14,616 nucleotides of DNA from positions 1 to 14,616 of the forward strand of contig CAKSKU010000030.1 of assembly GCA_934465295.1 (NCBI GenBank). The letters are read 5' to 3'. The position numbers and the translations under genes were made by a program. Below are positions 1 through 6,728 of this stretch, one piece after another (positions within the stretch are counted from its first letter, which is position 1; each line of letters begins with the position of its first letter). A model generated the notes under the pieces. The model was not told the origin of the DNA. It saw only the letters and a list, made by a program, of their open reading frames with translations, and searched no databases. This DNA comes from an uncultured Oscillospiraceae bacterium (GTDB lineage Bacteria > Bacillota > Clostridia > Oscillospirales > Ruminococcaceae).

Positions 1-101
1 ATGCAGGAATTGTCCCAAAAAGTACAGGCAAAGACAAGTTTTGCGCAGTTAAAATTCTCTCTTTTATATGAATTTTCGTCAAAAATTTCGTCACTTTCTC
101 C

Positions 102-140
102 AAATAAAAAAGCTTTGCAAGCCGTTCCGACCTGCAAAGC
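102..140 (-). terminator. Rho-independent terminator of the ydjI-G-H operon
   Basis: On the minus strand a 12-bp stem (arms 129-140 and 112-123, with two G.U pairs) closes a 5-nt GGAAC loop and is followed by a U-rich tract at 102-111. It lies 8 nt past the stop codon of the TPM-domain gene, so it ends that operon. Positions 1-101 show no convincing gene. Confidence 0.9.
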
Positions 141-147
141 CCGATAT

Positions 148-918
148 TTATCTGTGACCGCCGCTTCCGCCGCCGCCCATACTGTGACCGCCGCTGCTTC
201 CGTGACCGCCGCTACTGCTGGTTTCGATCTTGGTTCGTGTAACGGTCTCACGGAGATAGGTGTCGTTCTTTCTGTACATATTGACACCGCCTTGGCGAAC
301 ATAGTTCGTGGCGCTCGTTTTGCTGTGGAATTTATATCTTGATAAAACTATGCCTATGCCTATCGCTGCTGCGACAAGTCCGCCGATAACGCCTGCGACA
401 ATGCTTATGCCGAGAGCCGAACCTTTGTCATTCGTGAAGTAGCCATTGTCATAGACCTCTCTTACGCACTCGAAGTAGGTCTCAACGTTGCCCATATCAT
501 CGTAATCGTAATATTTCTCGTTGCAGCGTTCTATCATATCATGAACTCTTGCATCGTTGAAATAGTTCACATCGGGGTCGCCGCCGATCGCAAAGTGACG
601 GTAGCCCGTGTCGATGAGGTAGAGAATACCGCTTGCATCGAAGCTGCCGTATATCTCCTTATATCTGCCTTCGGCGTAGTCTATCGCCTTTGAACCGTCG
701 GTCGGGAAATCGATATCCGTCGTGATAACGGCGATGTTCCAGCCTGTGTAGTCGCAAAGCTCCTGCTGCTCCTGCATAAGAGTCTGCTCCTGCTCATCGG
801 TGTAGAGATCCGCATTGTCCTCAAAGTAAATACTTGCCGCAAAAGAATTTATGCAAAGGCAGAGCATGGCTGTGAGAGCCGCTGCGAGGGAGAGTGCTGT
901 TCTGAATAATTTTTTCAT
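148..918 (-). CDS. ydjH: TPM-domain membrane protein, YdjH-like
   Basis: 256 residues. An N-terminal signal peptide (MKKLFRTALSLAAALTAMLC, probable cleavage after SFA near residue 27) leads into a TPM-type domain at about 30-150 (YFEDNADLYTDEQEQTL, WNIAVITTDID, YLIDTGYRHFAIGGD). A transmembrane helix follows at about 168-192, then a cytosolic tail ending in a Gly/Ser/His-rich stretch (GGHSMGGGGSGGHR). TPM proteins are extracytoplasmic-domain membrane proteins linked to photosystem repair in plants and to membrane stress in bacteria; the biochemical role is not settled. Its ATG overlaps the stop of the upstream zinc-ribbon gene by 4 nt (ATGA), indicating translational coupling. Length (B. subtilis YdjH is about 254 residues) and gene company support a YdjH assignment. 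The His/Gly tail resembles those of other TPM proteins and might bind metal; that is inference. Confidence 0.85.
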   Translation of the reverse strand: MKKLFRTALSLAAALTAMLCLCINSFAASIYFEDNADLYTDEQEQTLMQEQQELCDYTGWNIAVITTDIDFPTDGSKAIDYAEGRYKEIYGSFDASGILYLIDTGYRHFAIGGDPDVNYFNDARVHDMIERCNEKYYDYDDMGNVETYFECVREVYDNGYFTNDKGSALGISIVAGVIGGLVAAAIGIGIVLSRYKFHSKTSATNYVRQGGVNMYRKNDTYLRETVTRTKIETSSSGGHGSSGGHSMGGGGSGGHR

Positions 919-1967
919 CCGAGAAGCCCTCCTGCAACTGCGCCTATTATTCCGCCGAATACAGCGAAAAGTCCCAAGCCGAGAGCAACGAGCTTCGGCA
1001 CGGAGACGGGGAGGTAGCCCTCGATCTTGCCCGTCTGACCGTTCATAGCGAATTCGTAATCCTTGCCCCTGTACTTATAGTTCAGGAACCACACGGGGAG
1101 CATAACATAATGCCAGTTCGTGCGCACAAGGCGGATATTTTTATACTCGGGAGTGACGGACGTATAACCTACGACCGAATCCATAAGAATACCTTCCGCA
1201 CTGCTGTTTATGCGAGCCTTGATATTCGGCAGGACTTCGTCCTTTGTAACATCATATTTATCGGCGAAGAAGCCCGAAAGGTAGGACATTTGGAACTGCT
1301 CGAACTTTGTATAGTCGAACGGCTCAATGGCGTCCATGAGCGAGTCCTCGATCTTTTTTGAACCGTCGGCAGGAACGCCGTCATACTCTATTTTGGCGGC
1401 ACGGTTTATCCTGTAATATTTTGTCCTTGTAACGTTGTAATCGCCCGAGGTATAGGTCGAAACTATCCTCGCCTCGGCGTCTATCTGTGCGTCGACCTTA
1501 CAGTCGGCGAGCCAGAACGGAACATAAAGCCCCGTGATCTTTTCAAGAGTGGAGAACGATGTGTAATCCTTCGGCAGAAACCACTTCTTTTTGCACCATT
1601 CCTTATAGTTGAGCATCGCCTGCTCACGGGTGTGGGTGAACGGGATTATCATTTCGGGACGGCACTCGCCCGAGAGTCTGCCCTTGAGCGAAACGGGGCT
1701 GTGGCAATAATAGCAGAAGGTTGCCGCAGTGTTTTCGTCAGCGATTATCTCTGCGCCGCAGTTGTCGCAGATATAAAGGTTAGTGTGGTCTTTGAATTCA
1801 GTCTGTTCCTCGCTGCTTGGGATATTGACGTTGACCTCCGATGCGTCCTGCTGCATTTCTTCAGCCGTGAACTCCGACTGGCAGTATTCGCAGACGTGCA
1901 TCTGTTTTTTCGGGTCAAAGACAACGCTTCCGCCGCAGTTCGGACATTTCATCTGTACTACGTCCAT
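915..1967 (-). CDS. ydjG: Double zinc-ribbon membrane protein, YdjG-like
   Basis: 350 residues. Two N-terminal zinc ribbons are visible: CPNCGG...CEYC (about 8-29) and CDNCGA...CYYC (about 67-89). Both are CxxC-CxxC pairs of the TFIIB/zinc-ribbon type. A long central domain of about 200 residues has no motif I recognise, and the C-terminus is a glycine-rich hydrophobic helix (VALGLGLFAVFGGIIGAVAG, about 326-349). The protein is therefore a cytosolic metal-binding head tethered by a tail anchor. It sits between the SPFH gene (12-nt gap) and the TPM gene (4-nt overlap), the same trio as B. subtilis ydjG-ydjH-ydjI beside pspA. The start is supported by GGAG 8 nt upstream, overlapping the end of the preceding gene. 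Function by analogy: part of a membrane-stress complex. The molecular activity is unknown. Confidence 0.8.
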   Translation of the reverse strand: MDVVQMKCPNCGGSVVFDPKKQMHVCEYCQSEFTAEEMQQDASEVNVNIPSSEEQTEFKDHTNLYICDNCGAEIIADENTAATFCYYCHSPVSLKGRLSGECRPEMIIPFTHTREQAMLNYKEWCKKKWFLPKDYTSFSTLEKITGLYVPFWLADCKVDAQIDAEARIVSTYTSGDYNVTRTKYYRINRAAKIEYDGVPADGSKKIEDSLMDAIEPFDYTKFEQFQMSYLSGFFADKYDVTKDEVLPNIKARINSSAEGILMDSVVGYTSVTPEYKNIRLVRTNWHYVMLPVWFLNYKYRGKDYEFAMNGQTGKIEGYLPVSVPKLVALGLGLFAVFGGIIGAVAGGLLG

Positions 1968-1979
1968 GCTTTATCTCCG

Positions 1980-3227
1980 TTACGGCCTTTTTGCGCCACA
2001 GTTATTGCAGAAATTGCCTGTATTTTCAGCACCGCAGGAGCATTTCCATGAAGCATTGGGGTTCTTAGAGCCGCAGTTGCTGCAGAAGTTGCCCGTGTTC
2101 ATCGTTCCGCATGAGCATCTCCACTGACCTGCGGGTGCAGGCTTGGCTTTGCCGCAGTTGTTGCAGAAATTGCCTGTATTTTCAGTGCCGCAGGAGCATT
2201 TCCATGCGCCCGAGGAAGCCTGAGCCGCCTGAGCTGCCTGCTGCTGCATCTGAGCGGCATTCGTGCGTGAAGCGGAATCCATAAAGCCGCCTGCTGCGCT
2301 CATGCCCATTCCCATGCCCATGAATGCCTGTGCTGCGCCTGCGCTGTTAGAGCCTGCTTTGTTGAGTCCCTCGGCGATCTGCCCCTGAACATAACCCTCA
2401 CGGATAGTTGCGTCCTTAAGCATTGCGCCCTGATTGCGCATATTGATGAGCTTCTTGGATTCTTCGTCATAAGAAATGCTTGCGATACCAACGGAGCAGA
2501 CTTCCATACCACGGAGCTTTGTCCAGTCCTCGTCAAGCGTTTCGGACATATACTTTGAAAGCTCACGGCTCTTGGAAGTAACGGAGGATATCGGGATACC
2601 ATCCGAGGACATCTGATTGATAGCCGACTGAAGAGCGTCCATAAATTCGTCCGCATACTGTCCGCAGATGGAATTATAATCAACGGAGGAAGCACCTCTC
2701 GGAATAGCTTCGTTGAAGAATTTGAGCGGATCGGTGATCTTTATCGAGTATGAGCCGTGCGCTCTGAGGAAGAGTTCAGCGTCATATCTTGTGTCATAGT
2801 AGTTGACGGGGTTCTTTGTGCCGAACTTTATGCCCTTGATCTCCTGAAGATTTATGTAGTAAACACGCTGAGTTCCGCTGACAGCACCGCCGTGCTTGAA
2901 ACGTTCCCATGTTTCCTTGACGGATTCGCTCAATTCACCGTTGAAAAGCGACGGTGCAGACGAAAGGTTTACCTCATAGTAACCCTCCTGTGCGCAGAAG
3001 TCAACGACCTTGCCGCTGTCGATAAGAAGCATCATCATATTCGGATAAACGTGGATAACAGAGCCGTTAGAGATAACGTTGTCATCGCCCTTGTTCTTGC
3101 CGCCCTTTACCTTTACGCCACTGACCATAACGGTCGTGTCGGACATCGGTGCAGGTTCGATGGTCTCGAGCCATGAATCCTTTAAAACTCCGCCAACGGA
3201 AGATACTGCTGCTTTAATAAGTCCCAT
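1980..3227 (-). CDS. ydjI: SPFH-domain protein with three C-terminal zinc ribbons, YdjI-like
   Basis: 415 residues. About 1-270 matches the SPFH/'virion core protein' family (N-terminus MGLIKAAVSSVGGVLKDSWL; IHVYPNMMMLLIDSGKVVDF; TKNPVNYYDTRYDAELFLRA; AISSVTSKSR-type helices). A Met/Gly/Ala/Gln-rich linker covers about 290-330. Three zinc ribbons of pattern WxCSCG-x2-NTGNFCxNCG close the protein. SPFH proteins oligomerise at membranes; in B. subtilis YdjI is needed to place PspA at the membrane (established for that species). The start has a strong AGGAGG 7 nt upstream. It follows the 43-residue membrane peptide by 22 nt and is co-transcribed with the YdjG- and YdjH-like genes. No pspA is present in this operon, so its partner here is unclear. 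B. subtilis YdjI is shorter, at about 323 residues; much of the extra length may be the linker and extra ribbons. Confidence 0.85.
   Translation of the reverse strand: MGLIKAAVSSVGGVLKDSWLETIEPAPMSDTTVMVSGVKVKGGKNKGDDNVISNGSVIHVYPNMMMLLIDSGKVVDFCAQEGYYEVNLSSAPSLFNGELSESVKETWERFKHGGAVSGTQRVYYINLQEIKGIKFGTKNPVNYYDTRYDAELFLRAHGSYSIKITDPLKFFNEAIPRGASSVDYNSICGQYADEFMDALQSAINQMSSDGIPISSVTSKSRELSKYMSETLDEDWTKLRGMEVCSVGIASISYDEESKKLINMRNQGAMLKDATIREGYVQGQIAEGLNKAGSNSAGAAQAFMGMGMGMSAAGGFMDSASRTNAAQMQQQAAQAAQASSGAWKCSCGTENTGNFCNNCGKAKPAPAGQWRCSCGTMNTGNFCSNCGSKNPNASWKCSCGAENTGNFCNNCGAKRP
2005..2206 (-). repeat. Intragenic direct repeats encoding zinc ribbons
   Basis: Two 46-bp copies, 2005-2050 and 2161-2206, differ at only two positions. 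They encode the first and third CSCG-x2-NTGNFCNNCG modules of the SPFH protein. The middle module between them encodes the same motif with more divergent DNA. The near-identity of the outer copies points to recent duplication or gene conversion. Confidence 0.85.
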
Positions 3228-3249
3228 AATAATACCTCCTGAATGTCAT

Positions 3250-3381
3250 TTATTTTTTCTTTTTTGAGATAACGCCCATAACAACAACTGCGATTATCAC
3301 CACCGCAGCAACAGCCGCAGCAATAATATACGCAGATACAGGGATATTTCCCGTAAGAGCGCTTTCGGTCAAAACAGTCAT
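3250..3381 (-). CDS. 43-residue single-pass membrane peptide, first gene of the ydjI operon
   Basis: ATG at 3381 is preceded by GGAAGG at good spacing. The reading frame gives MTVLTESALTGNIPVSAY, then a strongly hydrophobic stretch of about 20 residues (IIAAAVAAVVIIAVVVMGVI) and SKKKK. It lies between the operon promoter (-10 at 3432-3437) and the SPFH gene, whose start is 22 nt further on, so it should be co-transcribed. There is no signal peptide; positive-inside rules predict N-out, C-in. The LTGN-hydrophobic-Lys layout resembles the C-terminal tails of the four secreted proteins next door. I do not recognise a family. The role may be a small partner of the SPFH/TPM complex; that is inference. 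A longer frame over this stretch lacks such features. Confidence 0.7.
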   Translation of the reverse strand: MTVLTESALTGNIPVSAYIIAAAVAAVVIIAVVVMGVISKKKK

Positions 3382-3431
3382 ATTGGTTTTCCTTCCTGCA
3401 TACAAAAAACATTTCTGCATTCTTGTGATTT

Positions 3432-3460
3432 ATTATAACATATATTATTAATAATTTCAA
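3432..3460 (-). promoter_or_regulatory. SigA-type promoter of the ydjI-G-H operon
   Basis: Read on the minus strand: TTGAAA (3455-3460), 17-nt spacer, TATAAT (3432-3437). Transcription should start near 3425, giving a leader of about 45 nt before the 43-residue peptide. Confidence 0.8.
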
Positions 3461-3522
3461 TCTAATTTGAATATTTTTTTAAAAAATCTTATTCCAAACA
3501 TTGATCGGGTTTTGGGGATAAA

Positions 3523-3553
3523 CAAAAACCGCCCGAGCATAAGCCCGAGCGGT
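3523..3553 (-). terminator. Terminator of the 335-residue surface protein gene
   Basis: Minus-strand hairpin with 11-bp arms (3543-3553 and 3528-3538, two G.U pairs) and a 4-nt loop, followed by TTTTTGTTTA. It lies about 35 nt past the stop codon at 3589. Confidence 0.85.
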
Positions 3554-3588
3554 GATCGTTTAGATAAGTATATCAGATCTTATTCAGC

Positions 3589-4596
3589 TTACTTTCTCTT
3601 CTTTGCAACGATTGCAGCAGCACCTGCAACAGCCATTACGGAGAGGATCACAGCAGCAGATGTGTTGCCTGTTGCAACAACATCAGTAGCAGCATCAGCA
3701 GCAGGAGCATCAACTGTTGTGTCAGCTGTATCATCAGCAGCAACATCTTCGTCAGCAGCGCCATCGTCAACATCAACATCAGTATCATCAGCTGTTACCT
3801 CGTCGTCAGCAACATCAGCTGTGTCGTCGAGAGCTTCGTCTGTATCGTCAGCAGCTGTATCTGTTGTTGCATCTGCCTCTGTTGTTGCATCAGCAGCTTC
3901 TTCAGCAGTTGTGTCTTCAACAACAGGGAAACCAACATCGATCTTGTTGCCGTCAGCATCTGTGAATGTGATGTTGTCGATGTAGATAACATAATCAGTA
4001 CCGTTCTGGTTAGCCCATGTCATCATACCGAAGAAAGGATTTACACCCTTTGCAGAATATCTCTGTGTAGGAAGAAGGATCTTTCTTTCAATGTGTTCCT
4101 TAGCGATACCGCCTTCAACATAGAGCTGATCGGATTCGCCGGACCAAGAACCGTCAGACCAGCTTGGGTTAACCTGACCCTTGCCTGCAAGCTTCACATC
4201 AAAGCCGCCTGCAACGCCGATAGCACCGCCCATCCAGCCGAGCTGCTTTGTGGAATCCTTAGGAACGAATGTAGCATCGAATTCGATCTTGTTGATCTTT
4301 ATAGCGTTCTCTCTGGGCATGATCTTGTCAAGGTCAAACCAAACCTTAGGAACGTTCAAGGGGTTCTGAACGTCAACCTTAAGCTGCTTGGAACCGTCAT
4401 AATCTTCAACGGAAAGAACGGAAGCGTCAGATCCGCCGCTGTCCTTAGGCTCATCATTGTTCATGTAAACGAACGAGCAGTCGCCGTCCTCGAAATCAAC
4501 AACTGTTCCTGTGGAAATAGCGGAAACATTAATTGACATTGCAGATGCAGCCATTGCAATTGTAGCAACGGAAGCGATGATTTTCTTCATATTCAT
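3589..4596 (-). CDS. Secreted protein with acidic linker and TGN-type C-terminal membrane tail (array member 4)
   Basis: 335 residues. Signal peptide MNMKKIIASVATIAMAASAM with probable cleavage after VSA. A folded domain of about 190 residues (27-215) looks all-beta, with motifs such as FVYMNNDEPKDSGGSD, LNVPKVWFDLDKIMP and YVIYIDNITFTDADGNKI, reminiscent of carbohydrate-binding jelly rolls. An Asp/Ala/Thr-rich linker spans about 225-300. The tail is VATGNTSAAVILSVMAVAGA then KKRK, resembling a sortase signal in which LPxTG is replaced by xxATGN. Substrate and anchoring enzyme are unknown; no sortase is in the window. Start chosen for AGGAGG about 8 nt upstream. It is the most downstream of four tandem paralogue-like genes, with its own promoter and terminator. 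Expected location: cell surface, probably binding a glycan or wall component (inference). Confidence 0.75.
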   Translation of the reverse strand: MNMKKIIASVATIAMAASAMSINVSAISTGTVVDFEDGDCSFVYMNNDEPKDSGGSDASVLSVEDYDGSKQLKVDVQNPLNVPKVWFDLDKIMPRENAIKINKIEFDATFVPKDSTKQLGWMGGAIGVAGGFDVKLAGKGQVNPSWSDGSWSGESDQLYVEGGIAKEHIERKILLPTQRYSAKGVNPFFGMMTWANQNGTDYVIYIDNITFTDADGNKIDVGFPVVEDTTAEEAADATTEADATTDTAADDTDEALDDTADVADDEVTADDTDVDVDDGAADEDVAADDTADTTVDAPAADAATDVVATGNTSAAVILSVMAVAGAAAIVAKKRK

Positions 4597-4617
4597 TGTT
4601 TTTTCCTCCTCTTATTA

Positions 4618-4644
4618 TTGGTGATATATTTATAGTCTCACCAA
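4618..4644 (-). promoter_or_regulatory. Inverted repeat in the leader of the 335-residue protein gene
   Basis: TTGGTGA (4618-4624) and TCACCAA (4638-4644) form perfect 7-bp arms around 13 nt. It lies between the promoter and the ribosome site, so it may be a leader hairpin or an operator. Confidence 0.5.
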
Positions 4645-4655
4645 CTTTGAATCTA

Positions 4656-4684
4656 ATTATATCATTTTACAGAGATTTTGACAA
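4656..4684 (-). promoter_or_regulatory. SigA-type promoter, array member 4
   Basis: Minus strand TTGTCA (4679-4684), 17-nt spacer, TATAAT (4656-4661) preceded by AATGA. The same AATGATATAAT string occurs in the promoter of the next gene in the array. Confidence 0.8.
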
Positions 4685-4728
4685 CTGCAAAACTAAATAA
4701 ATATGCCAAGATATTTTCGGCGATTTTT

Positions 4729-4773
4729 ACAAAAAGAAACGACCCTCGGCAGTTAAATGACCACCGAGGATCG
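4729..4773 (-). terminator. Terminator of the 254-residue surface protein gene
   Basis: Arms 4764-4773 and 4740-4749 pair over 10 bp (one G.U) around a 14-nt loop, followed on the minus strand by TTTCTTTTTG. It lies 31 nt past the stop codon at 4804. Confidence 0.85.
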
Positions 4774-4803
4774 TGATAATTTATCGATCTTGCTTAAAAG
4801 AGC

Positions 4804-5568
4804 TTACTTTCTCTTCTTAGCAACGATTGCAGCAGCACCTGCAACAGCCATTACAGAAACGATAACAGCAGCGGAAGTGTTGCCTGTAGCTGTAGCTGTT
4901 GTAGCAGCAGTGTCAGCAGCAGGAGCATCAGCAGCAGCTGCATCATCTGTTGTATCAGCAGCAGTATCATCAGCAGCAGTATCATCAGCAGCAGCTTCGT
5001 CAGCAGTTTCGCCAAGAGCAGATACGCCGTTCTTCATGATCTCAGCGCTCATTGCTTCGTCAACTACTGTGAATTCGCCTTCAGCAGAACCTGCGGAGAG
5101 TTCAGCGGACTTGATGATAACATCGTTTACCTGGAAAGAAAGGCCGGAAGAAGTTTCATCTTCAACACCGTCATTGATGTAGCCGTGGAAAGACTGCCAT
5201 GTAGCTTCGGGAACTACGAATTCAACAGATGTAACATCCTTGCCGACAACGATGAATCCGTCACCCTTTCTGATAGCTGTATCAGATGTGAACTGGCTTG
5301 TGATCTCGTCCCAGCTTTCAGCAGCGTTCATAGCCTTGAGGAGATAGTTGCCGTCGCCAACGAGGGGATCGTGTCTTTCAACTTCGAGAACTACCTTAAC
5401 GTCGCCGCCGATAGCTTCAAATTCAGACTTAGGGATAAGTGCGCTCTGTGACCAGCCGCCTGTGTACTCAGAGTTGAGTGTAACCGTAGAAGCGAATGCG
5501 CTTACAGCGAGTGTGGATACTGCAACTGCAGCAGCTGCCATTGCAGCAATGATTCTTTTGAGTTTCAT
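4804..5568 (-). CDS. Secreted protein with TGN-type C-terminal membrane tail (array member 3)
   Basis: 254 residues. Signal peptide MKLKRIIAAMAAAAVAVSTL...SAFA, cleavage near residue 27. The mature part starts with an apparently all-beta domain of about 155 residues (STVTLNSEYTGGWSQSALIP, DVKVVLEVERHDPLVGDGNY, SVEFVVPEATWQSFHGYI, FQVNDVIIKSAEL), consistent with a carbohydrate-binding-like beta sandwich. A linker repeating ADDTAADDTAAD leads to ATATGNTSAAVIVSVMAVAG and KKRK. The last 28 residues differ from those of the 335-residue neighbour at one position. The central domain is unrelated to its neighbours as far as I can read. AGG-rich ribosome site (TTGGAGG) upstream; own promoter and terminator. 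No catalytic motif is visible. Likely a surface binding protein; ligand unknown. Confidence 0.75.
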   Translation of the reverse strand: MKLKRIIAAMAAAAVAVSTLAVSAFASTVTLNSEYTGGWSQSALIPKSEFEAIGGDVKVVLEVERHDPLVGDGNYLLKAMNAAESWDEITSQFTSDTAIRKGDGFIVVGKDVTSVEFVVPEATWQSFHGYINDGVEDETSSGLSFQVNDVIIKSAELSAGSAEGEFTVVDEAMSAEIMKNGVSALGETADEAAADDTAADDTAADTTDDAAAADAPAADTAATTATATGNTSAAVIVSVMAVAGAAAIVAKKRK

Positions 5569-5625
5569 AATTGTTTACCTCCAATTGTTTTACCAAAATT
5601 CCTAATGGAACATTTTTGTGTTTTC

Positions 5626-5654
5626 ATTATATCATTTAGGCGGCTTTTTTTCAA
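5626..5654 (-). promoter_or_regulatory. SigA-type promoter, array member 3
   Basis: Minus strand TTGAAA (5649-5654), 17-nt spacer, TATAAT (5626-5631). Predicted leader about 50-60 nt. Confidence 0.8.
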
Positions 5655-5731
5655 CCTTTAATTTTTATAATATTTCCTTTATTTTTTTGTTGGTTATCTA
5701 CAAAAGCTACAAAAATGCCTTTTTCGCCTTC

Positions 5732-5764
5732 AAAAAAGAGAAGCCGCCCAAAACTGAGCGGCTT
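5732..5764 (-). terminator. Terminator of the 242-residue surface protein gene
   Basis: Minus-strand 9-bp stem (AAGCCGCTC with GGGCGGCTT, one U.G pair) at 5741-5764 and a 6-nt loop, then CTCTTTTTT at 5732-5740. It is 26 nt past the stop at 5791. Confidence 0.88.
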
Positions 5765-5790
5765 TAAGCATCTTGATCGATTTGAAAAGA

Positions 5791-6519
5791 TTACTTTCTC
5801 TTCTTAGCAGCGATTGCAGCTACGCCGGCAGCAGCCATTACAGCAGCGATCATAGCAGCGGAAGCATTGCCTGTAGCTGTGGAAGTTGTTTCTGTTGTTG
5901 CAGGAGCAGCTTCTGTTGTCTCAGCTGTGTCAGCGGTTGTATCAGCAGCTGCAGCAGCGCCTGTGCCTGCAACTGTGAACTTAACAACGATGTCGTTTGT
6001 ACCTGCTTCGAGGCAAGAAGAATCGATCATTGTAGCTGTCTTGCTCATAACGTCGCCGTCAGCAGCACGGCAGTCAACTGCGCCGTCATCGGAAACATCT
6101 TCGTTAGGGGAGTTCCACTCGTTGTAGAGGTTAACTCTTGTGTTGATTGCAGCGCCGTCAGCGGAGCATGTATAGCCTTCGCCGATCTTCTGCTCAACGC
6201 CGTTGATCATGATGGAAGTAACTGTGATAGTGTATGTACGGTTGAAGAATGTTTCGCCGTTCTTAACTTCGAGAGCATTGAACTGTGCAAGAGCAATGCC
6301 GTCTGCGCCTGTCATGGAAACAGTGTAGTCGCCGTCGCCTGTGATCTGAACGTTTTCCCATGTAGCGCCGAAATCGCTCCATTCGGAATCGTTGATGTTG
6401 AGGTAAGCTGTACCGTCAGCAAGGGAATCTGTGTTCTGAGCAGCGAATGCGCTTACTGCCATTGTGGATACTGCAACTGCAGCTGCTGCGATAGCAGCAA
6501 CGATCTTTTTAATTTTCAT
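5791..6519 (-). CDS. Secreted CBM-like protein with TGN-type C-terminal membrane tail (array member 2)
   Basis: 242 residues. Signal peptide MKIKKIVAAIAAAAVAVSTM...SAFA. The mature domain (about 28-180) has GTAYLNINDSEWSDFGATW, GDGDYTVSMTG, TYTITVTSIMINGVEQ and RVNLYNEWNSPNEDVSDDGA. This resembles a beta-sandwich, carbohydrate-binding-type module that I associate with Ruminococcus surface and cellulolytic proteins (from memory, not searched). A Thr/Ala/Glu-rich linker follows, then STATGNASAAMIAAVMAAAG and KKRK. The signal peptide is nearly identical to that of the 254-residue neighbour while the domain is not. Two mature cysteines (near YTCSAD and VDCRA; a third in SSCLEA) could form a disulphide. 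Ribosome site GGAGG 9 nt upstream; a 9-codon upstream reading frame ends 4 nt before the start. Own promoter and terminator. Confidence 0.78.
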   Translation of the reverse strand: MKIKKIVAAIAAAAVAVSTMAVSAFAAQNTDSLADGTAYLNINDSEWSDFGATWENVQITGDGDYTVSMTGADGIALAQFNALEVKNGETFFNRTYTITVTSIMINGVEQKIGEGYTCSADGAAINTRVNLYNEWNSPNEDVSDDGAVDCRAADGDVMSKTATMIDSSCLEAGTNDIVVKFTVAGTGAAAAADTTADTAETTEAAPATTETTSTATGNASAAMIAAVMAAAGVAAIAAKKRK

Positions 6520-6523
6520 GATG

Positions 6524-6553
6524 TTATTCCTCCATAAAATTAATTGTTCTCAT
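6524..6553 (-). CDS. Candidate 9-residue leader peptide (uORF)
   Basis: ATG at 6553 is preceded by GGAGGAAAAG. It encodes MRTINFMEE and stops 4 nt before the ATG of the 242-residue secreted protein. Its last codons (ATG GAG GAA TAA) overlap the ribosome site of the main gene, so ribosomes ending here could reinitiate. The upstream ribosome site sits in the loop of a 6-bp hairpin (6549-6569). It may be fortuitous; no conservation data. Confidence 0.35.
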   Translation of the reverse strand: MRTINFMEE

Positions 6554-6569
6554 CTTTTCCTCCGATGAG
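6549..6569 (-). promoter_or_regulatory. Leader hairpin with a ribosome site in its loop
   Basis: CTCATC (minus strand, 6564-6569) and GATGAG (6549-6554) pair around GGAGGAAAA. The stem includes the ATG of the 9-residue upstream frame. Confidence 0.45.
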
Positions 6570-6578
6570 CTTAAACCT

Positions 6579-6584
6579 ATTATA
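6579..6584 (-). promoter_or_regulatory. -10 element, array member 2
   Basis: TATAAT on the minus strand, about 60 nt upstream of the 242-residue protein start. No good -35 lies 17 nt upstream (TAGATT-like), so this promoter looks weaker than its neighbours or needs an activator. Confidence 0.6.
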
Positions 6585-6654
6585 CAACATTCGGCTGATA
6601 AAATCTATATCAAAAATGCAAAAAATAATAACGTTTTCATTATGCTATTTTTAC

Positions 6655-6691
6655 AAAAGAAACAGCCGTCCGAAAAAGAACGGACGGCTGT
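6655..6691 (-). terminator. Terminator of the Asp-rich surface protein gene
   Basis: Perfect 11-bp stem on the minus strand, ACAGCCGTCCG (6681-6691) with CGGACGGCTGT (6662-6672), 8-nt loop, then TTCTTTT. It lies 37 nt past the stop at 6729. Confidence 0.9.
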
Positions 6692-6728
6692 GTAACGCTT
6701 TTTTCAAAAGCTCCGTGTGATCGGATGA

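Noticed and set aside
3182..3460. 92-residue cysteine-rich frame overlapping the start of the SPFH gene
   Set aside because: It is a frame shadow of the 43-residue peptide and the SPFH start, has no ribosome site, and crosses the promoter.
3467..3985. Long plus-strand Ser/Ala/Thr-rich frames over the secreted protein genes
   Set aside because: They mirror the acidic linkers (GCA/GAT repeats) on the minus strand and lack promoters and ribosome sites.
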